Below are positions 31,042 through 43,668 of a DNA stretch of 64,000 nucleotides, one piece after another. A program made the position numbers and the translations under genes. Positions within the stretch are counted from its first letter, which is position 1, and each line of letters begins with the position of its first letter. Source of the stretch: Acholoe squamosa (lineage: Eukaryota; Annelida; Polychaeta; Phyllodocida; Polynoidae); contig OX439039.1 in the NCBI GenBank assembly GCA_949317995.1, positions 15,553,282 through 15,617,281 of the forward strand. The letters are read 5' to 3'. Below the pieces are notes generated by a model that was not told where the DNA came from, did not search any database, and saw only the letters and a list, made by a program, of their open reading frames with translations.

Positions 31042-31732
31042 CATAAATTGTTAAACAAGACACAACCTTAAGCTACTATGACATCTTGACCTGCATCAAA
31101 TTTGGAATGAAAATGTGTGTGTTGAAAATAACGTTCTCTCCATCTGGAGGCAATAGACAAAGCCAGTCTATGTAGTGCCTCAAGCCATTGTGCCATTCTT
31201 TGAAGGCAATTATTTGCACTAAGATATTTGTTTTTCTTACATGATTTTGAAATCCAAGGAATCTTTAGGCTCTATGTGTTGCCTCACGGCCTGAGGCTGA
31301 CCATAACAGAAGCAGAGCAACCCCCTTCTTTTAATTGCTTTTATTGTCGACTTCATAAATGATTTTCATGACAACAATTCTTGTATTTTGTAACAGTGAG
31401 AAATCAAGATTTACATTGCAAGCTGTAGATCATAGGATAAACGACTTAAGAATGTATCTAACAGAAGTTGTGAGCACAATAAAATTAGGCACATATGATA
31501 GACAGTCAAAATGCGATATTTTACCAGTGATTTCATAGGTTGATTGAACAAGTGCTTCAGTTATGGAGTAAGGATGAAACCATGTATTACCTTTAGTGAT
31601 GATCTCTAGTGATTATTTACTATTACATCATATCTAGCTCGTATTTGCCTTTGTCTATTGATGTATTCTGGATGTATTCTGGAAATATTCATTCCTCTTG
31701 CCTTTCATAAACGTTCCTAGCTTAACTTTGAC
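31042..31732. other. Gene-free stretch
   Basis: AT-rich sequence; I see no exon, hairpin or repeat of note. Confidence 0.5.
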
Positions 31733-32096
31733 TTTTTTTTTGAACAACTTTGAACTTTATTGGTCGTAAACATATGAGTTGACAAGCAGTTGACAGAAAT
31801 ATACATAGTAATTTTGCAGAAATAAAGACCAGTAAGTTCATGGGTCGAGGCGTATCAAAAGATATTATTATGCCTCTCCCCATGGTATGTATCAAAGGCA
31901 TGTACTGATTCCAGAGAAAAGTTTGACATTTAGATATGGTACATGGCGGTATAATTGATTGTATTTAAATAGTAGCGAGTGTAAGAATTGTTATTAATGA
32001 TCATAATGTTGCATAGAGGTATAAGTTGATAACCATACATAAGATTTCATACATTTCTTTTTATGGGATAGTAACCATTAAATCAAGCTCTTCCTC

Positions 32097-32261
32097 TGAG
32101 CTATTTCCCTGGCCTGACATACCCTGTCACCAACACGGCCCCACTGACATTTCCACCTTCCACCTACCTCTGGATCGGTATGGTATACATAGGGGGAGTG
32201 ACCACCAAGTGAGCTGGCCTCTGGAGGCTCAACGCACCCGGGGAGGGAACGAACCCCTACA
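32097..32261 (-). mobile_element. Old TRIM-LTR fragment inside LINE copy B
   Basis: The minus strand starts TGTAGGGG like the TRIM LTR, shares GATCCAG-GTGGAAGGTGGAAATGTCAG words, and stops inside the tRNA-like part after AGCTCAGAGGAAGAGC (A box present, B box lost). A ~28-bp insertion lies between two GACAT words. LINE sequence is missing at the junction (about a dozen bases compared with copy A), so insertion came with, or was followed by, a deletion. Diverged, hence older than the complete TRIM nearby. Confidence 0.8.
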
Positions 32262-33625
32262 AAAATAACAATTTCTTTTATGTTTCTGGTATTTGTAGGT
32301 AAAGCATTCCACATTTGAGCACAGTTGACTTCGGGGCTATTTTCGTAGGCTGTACAATTAATATTACTAAAAAAGAGTACTGGGGCATCATGTAGGCGAG
32401 TTTGTCTGTTAGCTATTCTAATATTCAGGCCATTTCTAACCATTTTGTGTGCAAAAATCTTACAGTGGTACTGTCTTCTATGTATAAGTTTAGGGAGATT
32501 AGCTATATGATGAACTCTATCTGTTGATGTTAATATGTTCAAACCTAGACAAGTTTTAATACATTTGTTTTGTAGTGGTTGGAGTTCATCAAGTAGAGTT
32601 CCCTTGGCAGTACCATAAAAAATATCAGCATAATCAATTATTAGTAATACATAGGTTTTGTATACACGTAGGAGTACTGTATATGATAGCATATGACGTA
32701 TTTTATACAATAGAAACGATTTATAGCGAACATTTTTCATTAAAGCTTTCACATGTAAGTTAAAATTCATTTCCTGGTCTATCAGGACTCCTAAATATTT
32801 ATACGATTGGACACACAGCAGTAATGACCCGTTGATTTCTATATTTGGTCTACGCAGCTTTTTTAGTGTTTGGGCTGAGGAGAAGGTCATAATCTTGGTT
32901 TTGCTTTCATTAATGGTTAATTTATTTTTATTAGCCCATGTTATAAACTTGTTTAATGCATGTTGTAGGGTTCTTTCTAGTATATCAATATTCGCTCCAG
33001 ACACATACAGTACACTATCATCGGCATATAACATGGTTTTGTGTATATCATCAATTTGTATACAGTCATTTATGTAAAACAAGAAAAATAGAGGACCCAA
33101 AATTGAACCTTGTGGTACCCCACAGGTTAGAGGTAATTCAGCCAATTTTATATTATTTGCCATAGTACATTGCTTTCTTTTTGTTAAATAATTTCTTATT
33201 AATTCCAAGTTTTTTCTCCTTATACCATAATGCTCCAGTTTCTCTAGTAATATTTGATAATTAACTGAATCGAAGGCCTTCTTAATATCAATAAATGCTG
33301 CTAGAGTTATGTATCCAATATTGCGATTCCTTAGGACATCGTTTACAAAGAAACTTATGGAGTCAGTAGTGGATTTGTCTTTTTGGTATCCTCCTTGGCG
33401 TTCAGTTAGTATAGAGTTCGTGGTTAGACGTTTGGAGATTGCATTATGTATTAGCCTTTCAAAAATTTTACCTGGTACAGGGAGAACACTGATAGGATGA
33501 TAGTTAGATACATTTGTGTGATCCCCACCCTTAGGTAGGGGGGTGACTACAGCGATCTTCCAACTGTTAGGAATTTTACAGGTTTCGATACATAATTTAA
33601 TAATTTTCTCAAATTTTTCAATCAT
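32262..33625 (-). pseudogene. LINE copy B reverse transcriptase
   Basis: RT with the motifs PLPKGGDHTNVSNY, FIDIKKAFDSVNYQ, CGVPQGSILGPLFF, MLYADDSVLYVSG and YKYLGVLIDQEMNF, ending in an NTRNIKEIVIF region where the TRIM fragment begins. The same frame continues upstream past an internal TAG. The reading is cleaner than copy A at the 3' side. Inactive because of the stop and frameshift upstream. Confidence 0.85.
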
Positions 33626-33706
33626 ACACAGTGTTGCTTCTTTAAATATATTAGTGGATATATAATTGAGACAAGAAGATTTTGATGTATCAATGTCCTT
33701 TAAACA

Positions 33707-34133
33707 CTAAATAATTTCATCTCTGGCTACCTCCAGGTCAGGCATATCTGTTATACAAGTTATACCATCAAAGGACCAAGGATCTGTATGTTTACTGGCT
33801 AGTTTCGGTCCTATGTTAACAAAGAATTCATTAATAAATGAGGCAGTATCAGGTATTTCTACTGTGTTTTCATTGTCATTTATCAAATTAATTACTCTAT
33901 TATCAGACTGTTTTGATGGAATAATTTTTTTAATACTTCTCCAAAATGCCTTGGTTTCTTTGATCATCACATTCTTTTCTAAAAAAATTTTGCATTGCAG
34001 TCTCTTTTTCCATGTTGACCTGATTTCTAATTGTTCTAGCTCTGTGCCAGTCTAGGACAGACCCGGACCTTCTAGCTGTTTTTAGCATTTCATTTTTATC
34101 ATTAATCCGTTCTAATAAATAATTAGTCATCAT
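33707..34133 (-). pseudogene. LINE copy B, region before the RT domain (two frames)
   Basis: Two overlapping pieces, 33707-33970 and 33930-34133, encode the linker between endonuclease and RT found in this LINE superfamily (VLDWHRARTIRNQVN; KAFWRSIKKIIPS; FINEFFVNIGPKLA). The frame changes where they overlap. Confidence 0.75.
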
Positions 34134-34403
34134 TCTTTTAAAAGATTCTTTTGAAACTTGAAATTGGATGTCAACGTCTAGAGAATCCCAAATCTGAACA
34201 CCTCTGGAGAAGGGAGATTTATCATAAAAACCTGAATTAGATCTATGGGAAGGGAAGAGCTATTTTTGTTTCCTCTTCTTGTCCTCATATTATGCTCATT
34301 TGTATGGGGTTTCATTTTTTTGGATTTTCTATACAATTTAGTGAAGCTAATAGCTCATTTCTAGGATCACCCAGTAAAGGGATTTCACATCTTTAATGTA
34401 AGC

Positions 34404-35151
34404 CTATAACTGTCTCGTCCCTGGTTTGAGACATATCCTTAAAGCATGATTTTGTAGTTTTTTCAGGCTATCGACTAAGTTTTTGTTGGCTGCATCTTGA
34501 ATAAAGCAGCAGTTGTCAGCAAAAGGTAGTATTGTTTGCTTATAAATTGTAATGGCGGTCAATTCATTTACCATATATCTAAGCTTGGCTAACTTGAAAA
34601 TCTTGTTGCACATTTTGTTGTATGTCTCATTCATGTATTTCTTAAAAGTTAGCTGGGAATCAATGAAGACTCCTAAATATTTAAAGCAACTAACAGGTTG
34701 TAATAGCTGGTGGCTGATTGTAAGATGTAGAGGGGGTACTACCTTAAGCTTTTGACTAGAGCCAAACCACATATACTGTGTCCTTTTTACATTACTGGTC
34801 ATGCTGTTGTTACACCAGTTACTTAGTACATCAAGATCCAGTTGCAATGCCCTTTGTGCAAGATTGCTATAAGAATTGTTGCCATATAACACTATACCAT
34901 CTGCATACATTAACATTTTTGTATTATTTATCAACAGGACTAAATCATTAATAAAGATTATAAACAGTCTGAGTACAGATCCTTGGGGGACTCCAATTTT
35001 GGACTTTTGACTTAATATTGTCCACTTTAGTAGAATGGAGCCTATTTGACAAGTAGGATTCAATCCATTTCAGGAAATCAAAATTTAGTCCAATAACTGA
35101 TAGTTTCCTCAGTATTAACCCATGGTGTATACTGTCAAAGACCTTTCTCAT
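34404..35151 (-). pseudogene. LINE copy C, a different RT fragment
   Basis: RT pieces from a second LINE family: FDSIHHGLILRKLSVIGLNF in one frame, then KIGVPQGSVL, a damaged catalytic box MYADGIVLYGNN (second Asp replaced by Gly) and FKYLGVFIDSQLTF in another frame. It lies directly upstream of copy B in the same orientation. Truncated and inactive. Confidence 0.85.
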
Positions 35152-35169
35152 ATCTACAAACGTGGCTGC

Positions 35170-36950
35170 TGTATACTTGTATCTTTAAGTATGCACCAAA
35201 AGCTTTTGAATGTCGGGGAAAAAGACACCCATAAATGCAAATAGAAGTAAGTATGATAAATGGCACCCTTTCCATCGGCTACTAAGCAATAAATGCTGTT
35301 CAGTGTTGTATATATGGTGCAGCTCATATGCGAGGATAGAAAAACAGTGGCTCTGGATAGAATTGGTCAAAGTTTGAGGTATGCGAACATTATCAACAAA
35401 AGAGCAGTACTAAAGTCGCTCACGAGAGCATTTTGACCGTATGTGTCATGTTTTGGTGTTTTGATCTGTTTTGGTGAGCAATACATGTACAAAGACATGT
35501 AGTATCGTTGTGTAGTAATACAGGATGTCCATCTGGAGGGCGATTTATGAAAAAAACACGATAACATGTATAGGTATTAAAGAAACCTTTAGAAACGATG
35601 ATTATCCCATTCCACCCCAAACTTCACCCCTACCCAAAAGAGAAGCAAAACAACAAAAAAACAACAAAAACGCATAAATTTAGACACAGTTTTGTTGTTT
35701 TATATACGTATGCTTAATATTCACAAAATGGGTGTCGGGGGGCTAGCTGCTTCCTGATGTTGCATAAGTAATAATTCCACAGGGTTTAACATTTTCATCC
35801 TATGTTGGGGGCATTGTACACACGTACATATTATAATAGTATGTAAGCCTTTGATTTACGTATATGAGCCCGCTAACTGTGTTTGAAAATTCAATTTCTG
35901 AGAGGTGCCGTCGCCTGGGGTCTTACATAAGTCTCATGAAGCTATGACATTTCTTGAATATATTGGAATAGACATAGCTCTCACACCATGGATTTTCAAT
36001 ATTTTTGAAAAATCACTACACACATGTATCAACTGTTAATTGCTATTTTTGCATTAAAGCAATTAAAATTTTTCATAACATTAGTAAATTTACTGAAATT
36101 AGTGCAAGAGCACTTATCATAACCTGTTGTAGATTTCAAAGGAATAACACCTCAGATAGAAGGATCTGGGGTTATTTAAGTCAATGAATTCTAAATCTGT
36201 TTTATTGGAATATTATAGTCATTAGTAAAATATAATGGTCATTAGACTTACCGACTGCAGCCCTTCTTCCTTTGGACCTTTTAAATACCATATAGCCTGG
36301 CAGTCGTCTGTCTTTGTATATGACATACATGTGAGCACTGCAAGAAATATCGATTATCGTGACATAAATATTGAATAATATTGATGCCCTTATATAGATG
36401 CCATGAATGATATATTAGAGGAATCAGTTGGAGAGTTATTGTGCAACCACATGCAAGCACTACGGATTATATTATTCAAACACAAGCCCCTCCCCTCAGT
36501 CTATGCGAGTTCATATAGAGCAACCATTAAGAATTGATATCATATTAGGCCATGTACCTGTTGCCAGCGTGTCTGTACTTTTATACACATCATTCTGGTC
36601 GAGGTAGAAGCTGGAGTGGAAGTGGAGTACCTTTTGCTTGGCTTTAGAAAAGCATCAGATAATTTTTTCACTGGGAAAGACTCTGGTATGTAATTTTGGC
36701 TTTGAATCTTTAATCACAGGAAAAGAGCAGCATTATCTCAAGCTAGACCTTGAATTTCCAAATGCTATTTTGTTAATACCTTGCTAGGCCGAGGCATTGT
36801 AATGGTTTAAATCTGCATATATCTTTTCACAATTCTAATGTTTTTTTCATACCTTTATCATATCTTCGGCTGTGATTTTTAGTATATATACATCTCTTTT
36901 CTACCGGGGACTTCGACCTTTAAATGACAATATTTGTTCTATATCTTCCA
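35170..36950. other. Mostly gene-free stretch upstream of alanine racemase
   Basis: A-rich simple sequence at 35640-35670 and one isolated exon-like block on the minus strand (36252-36337) are the only marked features. A 5' untranslated exon of the racemase gene may lie here but I cannot identify it. Confidence 0.45.
36252..36337 (-). CDS. Isolated exon candidate of an unknown gene
   Basis: On the minus strand a strong acceptor (TTTCTTGCAG) and donor (GTCG/GTAAGT) bound 86 bp. Two frames are open; one reads SYTKTDDCQAIWYLKGPKEE, the other MYVIYKDRRLPGYMVFKRSK. I recognise neither with certainty and found no adjoining exons. Confidence 0.3.
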
Positions 36951-36971
36951 TCCAACAATTTGGCAGGGCAA

Positions 36972-39900
36972 ATGTTTGATATGCAGTCTGTATACTCTGC
37001 AGTAGGACGACCTGCCTTCCTAAATGTAAATCTCGACACTTTATCCCATAATGTTAAGTGTCTCCGACAATGTGCAAGGAACCCCAACATAGGTAAGTGA
37101 CTCAAACCCCAATTTAGTCTTCTTCCTCTACATGAGGGTAATCTCTGAGAGTGATGAAATAATGATAATAAGTATAATAATAAAATGTAAATGTAAATGT
37201 AAATGTCAATGTACAATTACTATGGGGTTTTGGAACGACTGGCAGACTGCGGTTGCAGCCTGTTGCAAACAGCCACATGCATGGGATAGCTTATGGTGTT
37301 AGAATAGCAGGCGTTTAATTCAGTACATACGCATGTGTAACTTTCACTAAGTCTGTTCATCTCTGCATTGTTGCAGCCATAATTGCAATGGTGAAGGGTA
37401 ATGGCTATGGGCATGGCGCAGTGCCAGTTAGCCAACATCTAAAGGCTATAGGTGTGGAGAGACTGGGAGTTGCTACAGTACTGGAGGGCATAGAGCTTCG
37501 TCTAGCTGGTATCAATGGGCCCATACATGTCTTTGGTCAGTAATTACTCTGCGATTGCTTACATACGCATTTGCACGATTCATCTTCTTTCAAATCAAAA
37601 ACAAAACAACAACAACAACAACAACAACAGTGAAACATGAATAATCAGAGAATTATAATGTTCAACTAGAGGCAATATTCTATTCATGTCATTGCCGGCC
37701 CGGGAAAGAGTTACAAGTGCTTTTCAAATGGCACTAAGCTGTGAAAATGTTTACAGGTGCAGAAAATATTACACTTAAAAATTCATATTATTCCTTGATG
37801 GAAATCACATTTTATGGTTTCTTTTTCATACCAATATGAGTAATACGTTTAACATTGATGCCCTCCAACTTTCACCACCAGGAAATCTTCAGGGCTGGGA
37901 GGCTGAAAACTGCCTCAAACGTGACCTCATCCCTACAGTAGGAACTGAGGAGGCAATCAAGGCAATGGGAAAGGCACTGAAAAAGTGGACAGATGAATCT
38001 CCAGCTGCTGACACTATTAGGTAATGGCAAGTTTGGAAGATGGCATATTGTCATCAGAATGGTACCTGCGTAGCCTTTACAAAGAGTGTAAATACATAAA
38101 ATCTCAATACTCTCTGGACACACTGTTAGACTGCGGCAAGCTTTTTACAGTAGATTGCTCCTATTTTTGGAAAACAGTAGTAGTTGCTGTCGGTACCAAT
38201 CCCATGCCCTGTGGGTTGTCCTGTACCCAGTACAGTGGTCATTATAGCCCATTTACAATTGGGGCTGAGAGTGCACCTTCTACTAAATTTTTCAGATACT
38301 GGCATTGAGAATGACTATATTGGTTACCTTAATGGCCAGTGTTGTTAGGTAGGTCATTTTGATATACGTGATAGGTCTAGAAGGATATTTCAGTAATTTT
38401 AAGTAGTTCTGGTAATCTGGTATAAATACCCATGTTTACTTATTCAGAACTGAGCAGACAAAGCAGTGTACAGTGCATATCAAAGTGGATAGTGGGATGT
38501 CCAGGAATGGCTGCCAAATAAAACAACTTTCAACTCTAATAAACGTTAGTATAACTGGTCATGGGAAAAAAAGGAGAAATGAGAGAATCTGCATTTTCTA
38601 ACTTAAACAGCAATGGAAATTCGACTAGAAAGATAAAACCCTTGCTGGAATCTCCATTTCCTCAAACTTTGGAAAGATTTCTGACTCTGAATGCTGATGC
38701 AGTGGTCCCCAGTTGAAGTCTCCCAAAAGAAAGAAAATATAAACATTGTTGAGGTAAGGGCATATAAGGGCCCACGGTACCCAGTTTGTATGTTATGTTC
38801 AGTCTTCCATTGTCCATGTTGCAGTTATGTGAGACAGAGGGTGTGACCCTGGAGGGAGTGTTCACCCACCTGTCAGACTGTGACAATAAGGAGTTCACTC
38901 AGCAGCAGATGGAGACCTTCTACACAGCCATTACACCATACAGGTAGGTTAATATTTCAAATAAATATCAAATTTTTAATTAGTATCATAAATGGATGTG
39001 TGCCATTAAGTAACCCCATGGGTATTACTAATTATACGAAAACATCATTAAATAAGTGAGCCCTGTACTGAAATCTATATAGTCCAAGATCTGAAGAGGG
39101 ACTGCCCTGGTAGGCAGAAGAGCGTTTGGTAATCCAGCATCTATAATACATAGACCAAAACCATCAGGTGACTGCTTTCCATTGTCATGTTACAGGGGAC
39201 ATGGCCTGTTGTTCCACGTGGCTAACTCAGAGTGTATTATAAATGATGTTTGTACGGAACTGGATATTATGAGGCCTGGGATAGCTCTTTATGGACTCCC
39301 AGGTTGGTAAGGGCATTATTGATTTGCTTTGTTCCATATTTGATGCTTCAAAGACTCAAGTGTTCTATGTGTGAGAGTCAGTGGGCCCCAGATATGAATA
39401 TTCAAATCATGGTAAAATCCATAACGAAGGAGATAGGTTTTACTTGTTATGATAACTGCCATGATGACGTGTCAGGAAGGTGAGTGATAATAAATATAAA
39501 AACAATTTCAATAGTAGTATATCATAAAAAAAATACTAGTATATATTGTCAATATGAAATTGAGATATTTGCCCACTTATCGCTATATTCCTAGATACAA
39601 CAAAAGAGAACCATTTATTGCTAGCCCTCCTGACATCTGGTCTGTCTAATGGTTGCTTCTAATTGACCAATATTGCTTTTGGTCAATTTCACATAGGTAG
39701 AGATCCTGACAGATTAACCAGTCTTGGTTGCCAGCCTATAGCCTCTGTTCATGGCCAGGCGTCTATGGTGAAGCAGCTGTCATCTGGCCGCCAGGTGGGG
39801 TATGGGTGCACATACAGGTGTGTAGGGGAGGAGTGGGTGGTCACTATACCTGTTGGGTATGCCGACTTCTACTGGAGACACCTGAGTAACAAGGGGGTGG

Positions 39901-40494
39901 TCATCAGGGAACGGACAGGTGTGTATGGAGAAAGAGGAAGGAACGATTTTCTTAGTTATGATTTAAATGAAGTTGTACATAATTTCCCCCTTTTTATTGA
40001 TCTACACCAGCTAAACATGTTGCAATCAGTCCCAAAACGGAAAAAAAATGCAGGTGTAGCCACGCCTTGCACAGAACGGCCATTAGACCTTAAATGTCAT
40101 TGCTTCTCAAATCATCACTTAGTTCTTGTCAAGCGGGGCATAAATAGGACATAACATTCTGTGGAATTTTAGTGAATTGTCCCGACCCAAGGGGTGTTCA
40201 CTGTAGTAGATTTGCCTTTGTTTAAAATGATTTTTACCTATTCTTGCAGGAGAACGTTGTCCAATCATTGGCCGTGTCTCTATGGACGCCATTACTCTCA
40301 AAGTGACTAAGAAGCCGGATCCTGAAATAGGAGAGTCGTTCACGCTGGTTACGGCAGACTTTGACCATCAGACTTCTGTGTGGGGTATAGCCGACATGAT
40401 GAGTACCATCCCAAATGAAGTTGTGACTCGCTTTCAAGGCAGGCTACCACGGGTTTACAGTGGCGGATGTTTTAATAAAATGCCATCTCAATGA
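36972..40494 (+). CDS. Alanine racemase (PLP-dependent, fold type III), eight coding exons
   Basis: Exons: 36972-37092, 37377-37535, 37882-38020, 38448-38544, 38825-38943, 39196-39302, 39697-39918 and 40250-40494. All have AG/GT borders. The sum is 1209 nt, 402 residues plus TGA, normal for the family. The enzyme interconverts L- and D-alanine. Key residues by homology to bacterial enzymes: PLP-binding Lys in AMVKGNGYGHGA, substrate-loop VHIKVDSGMSRNGC, the Arg in IMRPGIALYGL that contacts the pyridine nitrogen, the catalytic Tyr in VGYGCTY and the Tyr of IPVGYADFY 19 residues later, then GRVSMDAI and YSGG at the end. The start is the ATG in the exon with RPAFLNVNLDTLSHNV; upstream non-coding exons are possible. 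No signal peptide is visible. In marine invertebrates D-alanine often serves as an osmolyte. Confidence 0.93.
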
Positions 40495-40628
40495 CCAGTT
40501 AGCTACAACTGAGTAGGCCTCTACCCCCAGTTGGCCTAGAACGTTGAATCAACGTTGAAATAACGTGTATAATGTTTGATAGATGGTTTGATGAAATGTT
40601 GTTTGCCCACAAGGCCACTATATCATGG

Positions 40629-40745
<117 letters not shown>

Positions 40746-40871
40746 GGTGATTTTATAATCATTCTATGACGGTGCAAGACTTGGACCAAGGTCATGCTCA
40801 AGGACAATGAAATGTGCATGAGACTATAATGTGCCTATCACACACAGCACTTTGCCGAATACTTCGGGATG

Positions 40872-41222
40872 GTGTTGCTCCTATAGTAAAAGGAAGAGCT
40901 GGCTAAAAATGCCATCGTTTCCAGTCCTTTCTTTTCATGTAGCTATAACTTGTCCCTTTTATTGCTCACAAGTGGACATTCAAGTATGGTGCCAAAAAGG
41001 GGGATTTGAGTAGATACCTATTTGGGAGAAGTCAGTCAGTATAATATACAATAGAGTGTGTGACATGAGTAGGTACCTGATAGTGCAGCTCTCTCTGTTT
41101 TAAACAAAGCAGGTGACTTTTCAGACTAATGTGGTTAGTGCTAGTTGAATGGTGAAGCAGAGCGTGACTTCTTTTGAAAAGAGGGTACCTACTGACAGTT
41201 CTTTTTACCATAGGAGCAACAC
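40872..41222 (+). mobile_element. MITE family 1, copy 2 (351 bp)
   Basis: Same length and ends as copy 1 (GTGTTGCTCC...GGAGCAACAC), with about 95% similar interior by eye. Non-coding. It lies just after the racemase gene. Confidence 0.88.
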
Positions 41223-41829
41223 GCTCCAGTGGTCATTTGCATGCATGTTGAGGGCGAGGTGCAATCACGCTCTGTCAGGTATGTTTATTCAGCATTCACA
41301 AATCCTTTACCCATTCCAAAACATGTCATTACACTTACATGGTAATGTCTAATTGAGCGGACATTATAACCTATCTTCTTTTTTAAATGAAATTCATTTT
41401 CTGGAAAAGCTTAATAATTGACTGCATGCTGTAAACCATTATTATTGACTGCAGGGGTAGACACTAACATTTTGGGTATTTGGCCACCCGAGCCAGTAGT
41501 CTGGTACAGGGCAATGTATTTTCAAATATCTTTCTGGCCAAAATGGCCAAATTCAAAGGGAATCTAGAAATAATTACTGGCCCACAGCCAAAACTACTGG
41601 CCATTGGCCACCGGGCCAGTGTTAGTGTCTACCCCTGTTGACTGTTAGGGTCCTATATGCACAAAACAGTCCATGTATAAATTATGCATGAGTGTAATTA
41701 TTTTATGTCTAGCAATGAAAAAGAGTGCCCAATTTCTGACAGCTGGAGTACTGCAATACACAAAATAGTGGACATTATCAAATGTGTAGCAGGGCCATTG
41801 AACATTAGGGTGGGTCTCATCCATCACAC

Positions 41830-41834
<5 letters not shown>

Positions 41835-41890
<56 letters not shown>
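41835..41890. repeat. (TA)n microsatellite
   Basis: Pure AT/TA run of about 55 bp. Confidence 0.97.
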
Positions 41891-41896
<6 letters not shown>

Positions 41897-42196
41897 TTAA
41901 TTGATTTTGACATTAAATCATTTTGTTCAAAGCATTAAATCACCAATTGCCACGTGCTATGTCCTTGGGACCTATAGATGATGTTTGAGTTACTATTTTA
42001 TTGATGGTAGTTAACGACAGACTATCTCACCATACACAAAGCAAGAAACATGAGGTGTGTATCATTTGTTGATTCAGCATGACAGAGCTGGGTCAAACTA
42101 CAGGGCATTCCTGATTATCTATCACCTACCCACCTATCACAAGAGAATCGAATAGGCTACTCATCAGGCAGGGTTTGCCCATAACATCTTGGGACT

Positions 42197-42250
<54 letters not shown>

Positions 42251-42259
42251 TTGGAATAA

Positions 42260-42327
<68 letters not shown>

Positions 42328-42352
42328 CATATATGGCTTATTTCAAGATGTA
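42197..42352. repeat. Two (TA)n runs with a fold-back around the second
   Basis: The first TA run covers 42199-42246. Then TACATCTTGGAATAAGCCAT (42245-42264) and its inverted copy ATGGCTTATTTCAAGATGTA (42333-42352) flank the second TA run, so the DNA can form a long hairpin with a TA loop. A similar CATCTTGG word precedes the first run (42185) and a related ATCTTGGAATGACCCAT precedes the TA run at 44639. Confidence 0.9.
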
Positions 42353-43034
42353 CTGGACATGGGGGGCCTGGGTCTGGAAATAACAAACTCAGTGTCTCTT
42401 AATAACATTATATTTTATTGATAGTCCTATATCTTGGCTTATTAAAAAGGTTCATTCAAGGGTCCAACTCCTAAGATGTGAGTTTGTATCACAGATGCCA
42501 TAAAACCTTCCAAAAACGTGAAGCATGAGTGAATGAATATAGTTGCAGCATGATTATAACTACTAAATATGGGTCTAGCTGCAGCACATTTTGTGTACAA
42601 ACTGGTACAACATGTATACTAATAGGCTAAAGCAAGAGTCAGAATCTTTTGAAATTGCGTATCGGCAAAAATTTTGTAAATGCTGAAATATTTGGAATTA
42701 TTTCTCCCATTTACAAACTTTATCCTAGCTCATTAAAAACACTTATACAATAATTATATTAACTGTCCATTGTATCCAGTGTGTGTACCTCATATAACAA
42801 TGGCAGTTTGCCTCCTTTGCAATATACTTTGAGACATATATATTTATACCACGATTTCGGGACTTCGGGTGGGTTTATATGCAGTTTAGCCGTGCATTAT
42901 TCTGCATATACCACACATATGCATTTTTTTAATTTTTGGTATATACCTTTTCGAGGTCAAGTTGGACTTAGAATATTTTGGTAAATGCTGGCGGACACAC
43001 AAATTCAGTCTCGCCATTGTTTCAATGTGAAAAA

Positions 43035-43115
43035 TCGTCCCAACTCGTAGGAGAATTGAACCCCGGCCGCAGTGGAGGTAGGCGAAGACCTTAGCCATAG
43101 TGCCACACTGAACGG
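43035..43115 (-). mobile_element. tRNA-derived SINE head
   Basis: The minus strand reads GTGTGGCACTATGGCTAAGG then TCTTCGCCTACC, and GGGGTTCAATTCTCC about 30 nt later: A-box and B-box of a tRNA-derived Pol III promoter, as in many SINEs. The tail and borders are unclear. Confidence 0.6.
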
Positions 43116-43544
43116 TGATGAAACTCAATACGATAGTAAATAAGTTCTAACCTGGGGTCCTTGTCCTATGTTAACACTCACTTTTCGTATGGAATCTAAC
43201 CATGACATGTTATAATATCAAAGTCCCAAGAAGTTTTCGATCCATAGAAGAGGAATGCGTGCCAAATTTCTCCATTTTCTTCGATATAAATAAGAATCCA
43301 TTGATTTTCCCAATGTACGCGAGTCGCAGTCCAGCCATTCCCACCTGCCTTCTTGCTCGGCGAAAGTGTGTCAGTGGCCCAGATGTGGATATAGGTCAAG
43401 TTCTCGTTGTACAAGGAAGACGCAGAAAATTTCTGACCTGTTTGGAAAATCAATGGATTCTTCTTTATTTTGAATATATTGGACATAATACGTATATTCT
43501 GTGGATATCAGGTAAGAAATTAATACAAAATGGTGGTATAAACC

Positions 43545-43663
43545 TATTAGGTGATGAATATCGGGGCCCACGGACTATACATGATGTATATACCCTCGCC
43601 GCTGCGCGGCACAGGTATATACAGCATGTACAGCCCTAGGGCCCCGATATCCATCATCTATTA
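43545..43663. repeat. Fold-back element (~119 bp)
   Basis: Arms share GATATCGGGGCCC-type ends (GATGAATATCGGGGCCC and GGGCCCCGATATCCATCATC) and an inner GTATATACC/GGTATATAC pair, around a GC-rich centre CGCCGCTGCGCGGC. No coding potential. Confidence 0.88.
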
Positions 43664-43668
43664 GCTTA

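Larger units (their letters stand above)
31733..34350 (-). mobile_element. LINE copy B (same family as copy A), decayed, minus strand
   Basis: The 3' end (T tract 31733-31741 on the plus strand, then the complement of the copy A 3' UTR) and the RT region align with copy A along their length. About 1 kb more of the 5' side is present than in copy A, including the linker before RT. It is broken by an in-frame TAG at 33707-33709, a frameshift near 33930-33970 in an A/T run, and the TRIM-LTR fragment at 32097-32261. The left boundary near 34350 is approximate. Confidence 0.88.

Noticed and set aside
36972-40494. Bacterial contamination as the source of the alanine racemase
   Set aside because: Seven GT-AG introns with consistent phases separate the motifs, and the introns have the base composition of the surrounding animal DNA.
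41684-42402. ORFs rich in Ile-Tyr repeats
   Set aside because: They are only translations of (TA)n microsatellites.
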